Positions 1 to 4,925 of a stretch of 5,512 nt of DNA are shown here, in pieces. The first letter of the stretch is position 1. Each line of letters starts with the position of its first letter. The stretch is from Actinomycetota bacterium (GTDB taxonomy: Bacteria; Actinomycetota; Thermoleophilia; UBA2241). The stretch is from positions 5,455-10,966 of the forward strand of contig PMKX01000227.1 in the NCBI GenBank assembly GCA_003158705.1, given 5' to 3'. Under the pieces are notes generated by a model. The model made no database searches, was not told the origin of the DNA, and saw only the letters and a program-made list of their open reading frames with translations. A program made the translations under genes and the position numbers.

Positions 1-189
1 CGCGAGCACCTGCCGCGCTTGTTCGAGCGCTTCTACCGGGTCGACAAGGCGCGCAGCCGCGACCTGGGCGGCACCGGCCTCGGCTTGGCCATCGTCAAGC
101 ACATCGCTCAGGCCCACGGCGGCCGCGTCTCGGTCGAGAGCACGCCCGGCCAGGGCAGCACGTTCAGGATCCACTTGCCGCTCGACTAG
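1..189 (+). CDS. phoR: Sensor histidine kinase, PhoR-like, C-terminal fragment
   Basis: These are the last 62 residues of a two-component sensor kinase; the 5' part lies left of the window. The fragment is the end of the HATPase_c ATP-binding domain. The F-box region reads [13 protein letters not shown] (residues 7-19 of the fragment). It is followed by the G2-box glycine motif [19 protein letters not shown] and the usual final strand ending FRIHLPLD before TAG. The sensor, HAMP/PAS, His-containing DHp and N-box segments are not visible. PhoR-family kinases typically carry [12 protein letters not shown] followed by [12 protein letters not shown], and the gene sits just before pst genes. A phosphate-sensing PhoR that phosphorylates a PhoP/PhoB regulator is therefore the best reading. 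The histidine-kinase call is near certain. The PhoR assignment rests on motif flavour and neighbourhood, because phosphate sensing cannot be seen in this domain. Confidence 0.88.
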   Translation, partial: REHLPRLFERFYRVDKARSRDLGGTGLGLAIVKHIAQAHGGRVSVESTPGQGSTFRIHLPLD

Positions 190-195
190 AGCGCC

Positions 196-226
196 GCCGC
201 AGGCAGGTTAGCGCTCGCCTAGCGGC
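196..226 (+). terminator. Possible stem-loop terminator of the kinase gene
   Basis: Just after the kinase stop codon, GCCGCAGGC (196-204) can pair with GCCT (217-220) plus GCGGC (222-226). This gives a 9-bp GC-rich stem with one bulged A at 221 and a 12-nt loop. No run of T follows, so it is not a textbook intrinsic terminator. It could end or stabilise the kinase transcript. In GC-rich DNA a stem of this size can also arise by chance. Confidence 0.35.
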
Positions 227-261
227 AACATCAGGTACTTCTCACGGGACATTCTTCTCGC

Positions 262-305
262 TCTTACTCGTCCTTCACCTTGCTTTGACACTCGCGGGCT
301 AGCGT
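262..305 (+). promoter_or_regulatory. Putative Pho box (three 11-bp repeats) and -10 of pstS1
   Basis: Three 7-mers start exactly 11 bp apart: TCTTACT (262), CTTCACC (273) and TTTGACA (284). All carry T-n-A-C at positions 3-6. The -10-like hexamer TAGCGT (300-305) begins 16 bp after the start of the last repeat. PhoB/PhoP-type regulators (OmpR family) bind direct repeats of about 11 bp that replace a -35 and end roughly 10 bp before the -10, and actinobacterial PHO boxes resemble GTTCACC. The same array, in the same register, precedes pstS2. TTGACA at 285-290 looks like a sigma-70 -35. However, the hexamer 17 bp further on (TGCTGC, 308-313) is a poor -10, so it is more likely part of the third repeat. 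Binding by PhoP is inferred. Confidence 0.6.
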
Positions 306-312
306 GGTGCTG

Positions 313-331
313 CAGTCGGCCGGGCCGGCTG
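313..331 (+). promoter_or_regulatory. Hairpin at the predicted 5' end of pstS1 mRNA
   Basis: CAGTCGG (313-319) pairs with CCGGCTG (325-331) across a 5-nt CCGGG loop, giving 7 pairs including one U-G. It begins 8 nt after the putative -10, where a transcript would start, so the mRNA would open with a stem-loop. Such 5' structures are known to slow mRNA decay in bacteria. An 8-bp direct repeat, TGCAGTCG, also lies at 311-318 and 332-339, 21 bp apart, so a DNA operator is an alternative reading. Confidence 0.45.
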
Positions 332-374
332 TGCAGTCGCAAGGAAGCGAAGGAAAGGAACAGGAGACGGTCAT

Positions 375-1430
375 ATGAAATGGGCACAGACAAAAGCAGG
401 CACTCTACTGGCATGCGTCGCGCTCGCAGTGTTGGCGTCACTCGTGGTCGCCGGATCGGCTCTGGCTGCCATCACGGTGACCGGGGCCGGCGCGACCTTC
501 CCCTACCCCCTGTACGCTAAGTGGGCGAAGGACTATCAGTCGGCTACGGGCGTGAAGATCAACTACCAGCCCATCGGCTCCGGCGGTGGCATCTCGGCCA
601 TCGAGGGCGGCACCGTGATGTTCGGCGGCACGGACGCGCCGCTGCAGCTCGCCGACCTCAACTCGCACAGCCTGGTGCAGTTCCCCATGACCTCCGGCGG
701 CGTGGTGCCCATCGTCCACATCTCCGGCGTCGGTGCCGGGCGTCTAAAGCTCACGGGCGCCGTGCTGGCCGACATCTACATGAAGAAGATCACCAAGTGG
801 AACGACTCACGCATCAAGTCGCTCAACCCCGGGCTGAGTCTTCCCAGCTCGTCTATCGTGGCCGTCCACCGTTCCGACGGTTCCGGCACCACGTGGATCT
901 TCACCCACTACCTGCAGGCCGTGTCGTCGTGGCCGTGGGCCGACAAGACGGGCAGCTGGCCCACCGGTATCGGCGGCAAGGGTAGCGAGGGCGTCGCTTC
1001 GCTCGTGCAGAAGGACGCGAACTCCATCGGCTACATCGAGTACTCCTACGCCAAGCAGAACCACATGGCCTACACGCAGATGAAGGACAAGTCCGGCGGC
1101 TGGGTGCTGCCTTCGGCGGGCAGCTTCAAGGCCGCCATGTCCAAGGCCAAGTGGTCGGCTTCCAACGGCTTCTACACCGTCTGCGTCAACGAGTCCGGCG
1201 CGAACGCCTGGCCCATCGCCGGCGCCACGTTCCTCCTGGTGAAGAAGAGCACGTCGAACTACTCGACGGCCCACGCGATGTTCAAGTTCTTCGACTGGGG
1301 CTACAAGAGCAGCAAGGCCATCAGCGACTCGGCCAGTCTGCAGTACGTGCCGATCCCGTCGAAGGTGTACGGCTCGGTGGAAAGCGTCTGGCATAAGCAG
1401 GTCAAGGCCGGCGGCAAGGCCGCCTGGTAA
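375..1430 (+). CDS. pstS: Phosphate ABC transporter substrate-binding protein, secreted (PstS paralogue 1)
   Basis: This 351-residue protein binds orthophosphate and delivers it to PstC/PstA. A Sec signal peptide occupies residues 1-31: MKWAQTKAG, a hydrophobic core, then probable signal peptidase I cleavage after SALA. No lipobox is present; Cys14 lies too early to serve. All phosphate ligands known from E. coli PstS have counterparts: T41-F42 in GAGATFPYP, S69 in IGSGGG, D87 in GGTDAPL, and R166/D168/S170-G171-T172 in HRSDGSGTT. The motif usually reading VN(I/L)PG is VHISG here (residues 114-118). The mature chain is strongly basic: 29 Lys/Arg against 16 Asp/Glu by hand count. The ATG at 375 has AGGAG at 362-366, 8 nt upstream. 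The gene has its own Pho-box-like promoter and is followed by 397 non-coding bases, so it is probably monocistronic. The family call is near certain; a separate role from paralogue 2 is inference. Confidence 0.96.
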   Translation: MKWAQTKAGTLLACVALAVLASLVVAGSALAAITVTGAGATFPYPLYAKWAKDYQSATGVKINYQPIGSGGGISAIEGGTVMFGGTDAPLQLADLNSHSLVQFPMTSGGVVPIVHISGVGAGRLKLTGAVLADIYMKKITKWNDSRIKSLNPGLSLPSSSIVAVHRSDGSGTTWIFTHYLQAVSSWPWADKTGSWPTGIGGKGSEGVASLVQKDANSIGYIEYSYAKQNHMAYTQMKDKSGGWVLPSAGSFKAAMSKAKWSASNGFYTVCVNESGANAWPIAGATFLLVKKSTSNYSTAHAMFKFFDWGYKSSKAISDSASLQYVPIPSKVYGSVESVWHKQVKAGGKAAW

Positions 1431-1437
1431 AGGCGGC
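1419..1437 (+). other. Small hairpin spanning the pstS1 stop codon
   Basis: GCCGCCT (1419-1425) and AGGCGGC (1431-1437) are perfect complements separated by GGTAA, which contains the TAA stop. The 7-bp stem can gain a G-U pair outside. There is no T-tract. It could protect the 3' end of the reading frame from exonucleases or be a by-product of the Gly/Ala/Lys-rich C-terminus. Confidence 0.4.
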
Positions 1438-1723
1438 TCGCGGGACCAGTGGCGGGTGTTCTTCCCGAGACGATGATGTGCGGCGTCGCCCCTTCCCTGG
1501 CGTGTGTGAACGGACCCGGTGCGGCCCACCCGTGCCCTGTGGGCCCCCCGATCCTCGCCGCCGTGCTACGCCTCGCGCAACGGACGGATACCCGCCGCTC
1601 CTGACCGCTAGCCGGCGCGCCGCCCCCTCGCGCGCCACGGCTGGCAAGGGCACCATACAGGCGCTCGCCGCGCTCAGGCCTTCGGGCCGGCGCGGCGAGC
1701 GCCGCTTTGGCTTCTCGCACAAG
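1431..1723. other. Non-coding stretch with multiple inverted repeats
   Basis: No credible protein or structured RNA gene is recognisable here. A + strand open frame at 1478-1750 would encode an Arg/Pro-rich, low-complexity peptide with no family resemblance, and it runs through the strong hairpin and into the Pho-box repeats, so it is left out. Besides the hairpin at 1660-1703, two perfect 7-bp inverted repeats stand out: GGCCCAC (1523-1529) with GTGGGCC (1539-1545), and GGCGCGC (1614-1620) with GCGCGCC (1630-1636). Each has a 9-nt loop. Given the base composition either may be chance. The length is unusual for a gap between two tandem pst genes, and a small RNA or degraded DNA cannot be excluded. 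Confidence 0.5.
1660..1703 (+). terminator. Strong UUCG-capped hairpin, likely terminator of pstS1
   Basis: GGCGCTCGCCGCGC (1660-1673) is perfectly complementary to GCGCGGCGAGCGCC (1690-1703), a 14-bp stem. Inside it, GGCC (1677-1680) and GGCC (1685-1688) flank TTCG, forming the very stable C(UUCG)G tetraloop. The unpaired bases are TCA and a single G. The following bases are only moderately T-rich (CTTTGG then CTTCTC), so termination may be imperfect. It lies 230 bp after the pstS1 stop and about 20 bp before the next Pho-box array. This fits insulation of pstS2 from pstS1 transcription. A 3' end that protects a long pstS1 transcript is another option. Confidence 0.6.
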
Positions 1724-1767
1724 ACTGACTGCGCGCTAACCGTTCGCTAACAGCCGCCCGGTAACGT
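1724..1767 (+). promoter_or_regulatory. Putative Pho box (three 11-bp repeats) and -10 of pstS2-pstCAB
   Basis: ACTGACT (1724), GCTAACC (1735) and GCTAACA (1746) start 11 bp apart and all contain T-n-A-C. TAACGT (1762-1767) follows 16 bp after the start of the last repeat, exactly as TAGCGT does upstream of pstS1. The two arrays align without gaps at an offset of 1462 bases. The T-n-A-C cores and the TAnCGTG block are conserved while the linker bases differ. This is the pattern expected of a shared activator site for an OmpR-family regulator such as PhoP/PhoB, with no separate -35 needed. The predicted transcript would start near 1774 and have a leader of about 54 nt. Binding is inferred. Confidence 0.62.
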
Positions 1768-1774
1768 GCCTCAA

Positions 1775-1793
1775 GGTGGCGCAGAGCGCCTCC
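1775..1793 (+). promoter_or_regulatory. Hairpin at the predicted 5' end of pstS2 mRNA
   Basis: GGCGC (1778-1782) pairs with GCGCC (1786-1790) over an AGA loop. The stem is extended by GG (1775-1776) with CC (1792-1793) beyond a T-T mismatch. It starts 8 nt after the putative -10 and is 19 nt long. Both values equal those of the hairpin at the pstS1 start, although the sequences are unrelated. A role as a 5' mRNA stabiliser is the likely reading. Confidence 0.45.
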
Positions 1794-1827
1794 ACACGTC
1801 CAGGGAAACAGTGAAAGTGAGGACCTC

Positions 1828-2928
1828 ATGATTAAGGCACGAGGCTTGGCGGGCACGCGCTCATGGTTGGTTCTTGCCGTGTTCGCGCTTGTGGTAGCGA
1901 CGGTGGGCTTGGCGGCTTGCGGCAGCAAGGGCGCCTCCGGCAGCAAGGCCCCGGCGGCAGACACCATCATCGGCGCCGGCGCCACCTTCCCGTACCCCCT
2001 CTACTCGAAGTGGGGCTCCGACTACGCGGGCCTGAACGGCATCAAGCTCAACTACCAGGCGATCGGGTCCGGCGGTGGCATCTCAGCCATCGAGGCCAAG
2101 ACAGTCGATTTCGGCGCCTCGGACGCGCCGCTCACTGAGGCAGACCTGAAGACCAACGGCCTGGTGCAGTTCCCGCTGTGCGTCGGCGGTGGCGTCCTGA
2201 TCGTCAACCTGCCGGGCGTGAGTGCCGGCGATCTGAAGCTCACGCCCGACCTGGTGGCCAAGATCTACATGGGCACGATCACCAAGTGGGACGACCCGGC
2301 CATCAAGGCCGTGAACCCCAGCTTGAGCCTGCCGTCCACAGCCATCAGCGTCGTGCACCGCTCGGACGGCTCCGGCACCACCTGGATCTTCACGAGCTAC
2401 CTCACCGACGCCGCTCCTTCCATCTGGACGGTGGGTGCCGGCACCGAGGTCAACTGGCCCGTCGGCGTGGGCGCTAAGGGCAGCGACGGCGTGGCCGCCA
2501 GCGTCAAGCAGGTCACCGGCTCCATCGGCTACGTCGAGTACACGTATGCCACGCAGAACGCCATGACTTGGACGCAGCTCCAGAACAAGGACGGCAAGTT
2601 CGTCTCGCCGGCGCTCGAGGGTTTTGCCGCCGCGGCCGGCAACGCCGACTGGAAGAAGGCGCCTGGGTTCGCCCTGGCACTCGTCAACGAGCCCGGCCCC
2701 ACGACGTGGCCCATCACCGGCGCCTCGTTCATCCTCATCCAGCAGCAGCAGCAGGACGCGGCTCGCGCCGGCCAGATGCTCACGTTCTTCGACTGGGCGT
2801 ACAAGAACGGCGGCGCCGCGGCTCAGGCTCTCAACTACGTGCCCATTCCGCCTAAGGTCTACAAGTTGGTGGAGAAGCTCTGGGAGACCGTGACCATCAG
2901 CGGCACGCCGGTTTGGCCTGCCGGCTGA
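1828..2928 (+). CDS. pstS: Phosphate ABC transporter substrate-binding lipoprotein (PstS paralogue 2)
   Basis: This 366-residue phosphate-binding protein has a lipoprotein signal peptide: a basic N-terminus, a hydrophobic core at 13-27, then lipobox LAAC with lipidated Cys31. A Gly/Ser/Ala/Lys linker (32-44) follows. The ligand positions are intact: T53-F54 in GAGATFPYP, S81 in IGSGGG, D99 in GASDAPL, and R178/D180/S182-G183-T184 in HRSDGSGTT. A run of five glutamines, encoded by five CAG codons (2740-2754), replaces the usual charged residues after the FILI strand. Mature charge is near neutral (22 Lys/Arg, 24 Asp/Glu by hand count), unlike paralogue 1. The ATG at 1828 has GAGGA at 1819-1823. 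It has its own Pho-box-like promoter and stands first in the unit with pstC, pstA and pstB, so it is probably the principal binding partner of this permease. Function is certain at family level. Confidence 0.97.
   Translation: MIKARGLAGTRSWLVLAVFALVVATVGLAACGSKGASGSKAPAADTIIGAGATFPYPLYSKWGSDYAGLNGIKLNYQAIGSGGGISAIEAKTVDFGASDAPLTEADLKTNGLVQFPLCVGGGVLIVNLPGVSAGDLKLTPDLVAKIYMGTITKWDDPAIKAVNPSLSLPSTAISVVHRSDGSGTTWIFTSYLTDAAPSIWTVGAGTEVNWPVGVGAKGSDGVAASVKQVTGSIGYVEYTYATQNAMTWTQLQNKDGKFVSPALEGFAAAAGNADWKKAPGFALALVNEPGPTTWPITGASFILIQQQQQDAARAGQMLTFFDWAYKNGGAAAQALNYVPIPPKVYKLVEKLWETVTISGTPVWPAG
2740..2754 (+). repeat. (CAG)5 triplet run inside pstS2
   Basis: Five CAG codons in a row encode Gln-Gln-Gln-Gln-Gln, just after the conserved WPITGASFILI strand of the second lobe. 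The run sits at a surface turn in the E. coli structure, where HKDQKK-like residues occur. It could change length by slippage without shifting the frame. Confidence 0.85.
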
Positions 2929-2941
2929 GCCGACCCATGAC

Positions 2942-2969
2942 CGCGAGCCCGCCGTTGGCGCGGCTCGCG
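2942..2969 (+). other. Hairpin 1 in the pstS2-pstC gap
   Basis: CGCGAGCC (2942-2949) pairs with GGCTCGCG (2962-2969). Inside, CGCC (2950-2953) pairs with GGCG (2957-2960) around a GTT loop, leaving one bulged C at 2961. No T-tract follows. It begins 13 nt after the pstS2 stop, and may cap the 3' end of a processed or prematurely ended pstS2 mRNA. Confidence 0.6.
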
Positions 2970-2974
2970 TGAGG

Positions 2975-3021
2975 ACCGCGCCGGTCCCCGCTTCCGTGAC
3001 CTCGGCGGGGACCGGCGCGGT
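2975..3021 (+). terminator. Hairpin 2 in the pstS2-pstC gap: attenuator or mRNA stabiliser
   Basis: A perfect 17-bp stem is formed by ACCGCGCCGGTCCCCGC (2975-2991) and GCGGGGACCGGCGCGGT (3005-3021), with a 13-nt loop. The bases after it (ACTGCCCAG) contain no T-run, so a classical intrinsic terminator is unlikely. Together with the hairpin directly upstream it would block 3'-to-5' exonucleases. In several bacteria structures after pstS make the binding protein mRNA much more abundant than the permease mRNA, and that role is inferred here. No second promoter is evident between it and pstC. Confidence 0.6.
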
Positions 3022-3063
3022 ACTGCCCAGATCTACAAGCGACTGTCTCTGGGGGCAGGAGCA

Positions 3064-4062
3064 GTGAGTAGCGTCGAAATGAACGCGCCGGGCGTGCCGG
3101 CCGGCCCGCCGGGAGCCATGAAGGTGCTGCGGCGCATCAGGCACCGCCGGTACGCCGACCCGGCGTTCCGTGCCTTCACCACGGCTTGCGGCATGGTAGT
3201 CGCACTGCTCATGGCGGCCATGTTCGCCGTGCTCATCATCGACTCGTGGCCGTCCATCAAGAAGTTCGGCGTCGGCTTCCTCTGGAGCAAGGCGTGGGAC
3301 ACGACGGCAGGCCACTACGGCGCCGTGACTGCCCTGTATGGCACGTTCTACACCACCGTCATCGCCATGGTCCTCGCCGTGCCGCTGGCGCTGGTCATCG
3401 CCCTGTTGCTCGTGGAGCTGGCGCCGCCGTGGTTGAGCCGCATCGTAGGCACGGCCATCGAGTTGCTGGCGGCCGTGCCCAGCATCGTCTTCGGCCTCTG
3501 GGGCTTCCTGGTGCTGGTGCCCATCATGAGCAACCACGTGGAGCCCTGGATCCAAAGCACGTTCCTGGGCAAGTTGTGGCTCTTCCAGGGTCCGCCCATG
3601 GGTCTGGGCTTCCTCACGGCCGGCCTCGTCCTTGCCCTGATGGTGCTGCCGTTCATAACGGCGGTGGCGCGCGATGTGCTGCGCATGGTCCCCCAGGTGG
3701 TCAAGGAGGCCGGCTACGGCATGGGCTCGACCACCTGGGAGGTGACGCGCAAGGTGAGCCTGCGCTACGGCTTGAGCGGCATCGTAGGCGCGTTCTTCCT
3801 CGGTCTGGGCCGGGCTTTGGGCGAGACCATGGCGGTGGCCTTCCTCATCGGCCAGACCTACGACATGCAGAAGTCGCTTTTCGGCACCGGCAACACCATC
3901 ACCTCGACCCTGGCTAACACCTTCGCCGAGGCGACGGACTCGCTGCAGCGTAGCGCCCTGATCGAGCTGGGGTTGGTGTTGTTCGTCATCACGGGCGTGT
4001 TCCAGCTCCTGGCGCATCTGTGGCTGCGGCGCGCGCGCCGCCGGATGGGAGGTCGGGCATGA
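3064..4062 (+). CDS. pstC: Phosphate ABC transporter permease PstC
   Basis: PstC is one half of the membrane channel of the Pst importer and pairs with PstA. The 332-residue product has about six membrane segments (roughly residues 38-60, 95-117, 131-155, 182-203, 239-262 and 298-321). It has a large loop after the first segment and a basic C-terminus (RRARRRMGGRA). The MetI-like EAA coupling motif begins EAGYGMGSTTWEV (215-227), and GLGRALGETMAV (247-258) is the PstC family signature, which tells it apart from PstA. Start choice is uncertain. GTG at 3064 has GGGGG 8 nt upstream, while AGGAG is only 2 nt away. ATG at 3079 or at 3118, which has GGGAG 2 nt upstream, would remove 5 or 18 residues of Pro/Gly-rich, probably unstructured sequence. 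It overlaps pstA by 4 bases (ATGA), implying translational coupling. Confidence 0.95.
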   Translation: MSSVEMNAPGVPAGPPGAMKVLRRIRHRRYADPAFRAFTTACGMVVALLMAAMFAVLIIDSWPSIKKFGVGFLWSKAWDTTAGHYGAVTALYGTFYTTVIAMVLAVPLALVIALLLVELAPPWLSRIVGTAIELLAAVPSIVFGLWGFLVLVPIMSNHVEPWIQSTFLGKLWLFQGPPMGLGFLTAGLVLALMVLPFITAVARDVLRMVPQVVKEAGYGMGSTTWEVTRKVSLRYGLSGIVGAFFLGLGRALGETMAVAFLIGQTYDMQKSLFGTGNTITSTLANTFAEATDSLQRSALIELGLVLFVITGVFQLLAHLWLRRARRRMGGRA

Positions 4063-4925
4063 CGCCCAAGCGTCGCTCGGTGACCCGTCGGCGGGTGACC
4101 GACATCGTCGTCAAGGTCGTCGCCTGGGTCGGCGCCACGGTGGGCATCACTGCCTTGGCTCTCATCCTCTACGTGGTCGTGCGGCGCGGCATCGGCGCCA
4201 TCAACTGGAGCTTCTTCACGCAGACCCCACCTACGCCCGGTGGCAGCGGTGGCGGCCTCGGTCCCGCCATCGTGGGCACCCTGGTGATCACTTGCGTGGC
4301 CGCGCTCATGGGCATCCCGCTGGGGTTCTTTGCCGCCATCTACCTGGCCGAGTTCGGCCGCGACGGCCGCGTAGCGACGGCTATCCGCCTGGTGGCCAAC
4401 GTGATGATGGGTGTGCCCTCGATCGTCGTCGGCGTGTTCGCCTACGGCCTTCTGGTGATGTCGCAGCACCACTACTCGGGCTTGGCTGGGGCGGCGGCCC
4501 TGGCCTTTATCATGCTGCCGGTGATGGCGCGCACCGCCGAGGACATGCTCAACCTGGTGCCTAACGAGCTGCGCGAGTCGGCGTTGGCCCTGGGCGCGCC
4601 GCGCTGGAAGGCGACGCTGGGCGTCGTCTGTCGGGCGGCTAAGGCGGGTCTGCTCACCGGCGGCATCCTGGCCGTGGTACGCGTCGGCGGCGAGACGGCG
4701 CCGCTGCTGTTCACGGCCCTCTCCAGCCAGTACTGGATGGGCGGGCTGAAGGGGTATTTCGGCGGCCCCACGCCGAACCTCACCAAGACCATCTTCGACC
4801 TCTCGCAGCAGCCGTACTCGCACCTGGTGCAGCTCGCCTGGGGAGGAGCGCTGCTGATCATCGTCGCGGTACTGGGCGTCAACGTCGTCACCCGGCTTCT
4901 TTTTCAGCGAGGCAAGGAATGGTAG
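4059..4925 (+). CDS. pstA: Phosphate ABC transporter permease PstA
   Basis: PstA is the second channel subunit, 288 residues from the chosen ATG. That ATG overlaps the pstC stop as ATGA and has GGGAGG at 4047-4052, 6 nt upstream. An in-frame ATG at 4020 lies inside pstC without a comparable site and is not favoured. Membrane segments are near residues 16-41, 69-96, 108-134, 141-156, 196-218 and 258-281. PstA hallmarks are the glycine-rich GGSGGGLGPAIVGTL (61-75), the EAA-type loop RESALALGAPRWKA (172-185), and VRVGGETAPLLFTA (207-220), the counterpart of the common ARAxGETAPLLFTA. One small change is Val-Gly where most relatives have Ala-Ile/Val. The gene is closely packed between pstC and pstB and surely cotranscribed with them. 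Confidence 0.95.
   Translation: MTPKRRSVTRRRVTDIVVKVVAWVGATVGITALALILYVVVRRGIGAINWSFFTQTPPTPGGSGGGLGPAIVGTLVITCVAALMGIPLGFFAAIYLAEFGRDGRVATAIRLVANVMMGVPSIVVGVFAYGLLVMSQHHYSGLAGAAALAFIMLPVMARTAEDMLNLVPNELRESALALGAPRWKATLGVVCRAAKAGLLTGGILAVVRVGGETAPLLFTALSSQYWMGGLKGYFGGPTPNLTKTIFDLSQQPYSHLVQLAWGGALLIIVAVLGVNVVTRLLFQRGKEW

Noticed and set aside
285..313. Conventional sigma-70 promoter with -35 TTGACA (285-290)
   Set aside because: At 17-bp spacing the -10 would be TGCTGC, a poor match, and the good -10 TAGCGT is only 9 bp away. The TTGACA fits better as the third regulatory repeat.
208..441. Minus-strand 77-codon open frame before pstS1
   Set aside because: It would cover the pstS1 promoter, leader and signal peptide on the opposite strand. 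The peptide is low-complexity and the region is better explained as regulatory DNA.
807..1529. Minus-strand open frame antisense to pstS1
   Set aside because: Low-complexity Arg/Gly/His translation with no family signature; pstS1 on the other strand has all its functional residues.
1478..1750. Plus-strand 90-codon open frame in the gap between the pstS genes
   Set aside because: Arg/Pro/Ala-rich with no recognisable domain, no convincing ribosome site, and it runs through the strong hairpin and two of the Pho-box repeats.
375..2928. Recent gene duplication or assembly duplication of pstS
   Set aside because: The two genes share motif blocks only; signal peptides, linkers, charge and many core residues differ. 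They are old paralogues.
2083..4017. Long minus-strand open frame of 644 codons antisense to pstS2 and pstC
   Set aside because: The translation is dominated by His, Arg, Gly, Ala and Glu with no domain, and it lies opposite two clear genes. It is an artefact of high GC at third codon positions.
3858..4823. Minus-strand open frame antisense to pstC/pstA
   Set aside because: Same compositional artefact: Arg/His/Asp-rich, no motifs, no ribosome site, and wholly opposite permease genes.
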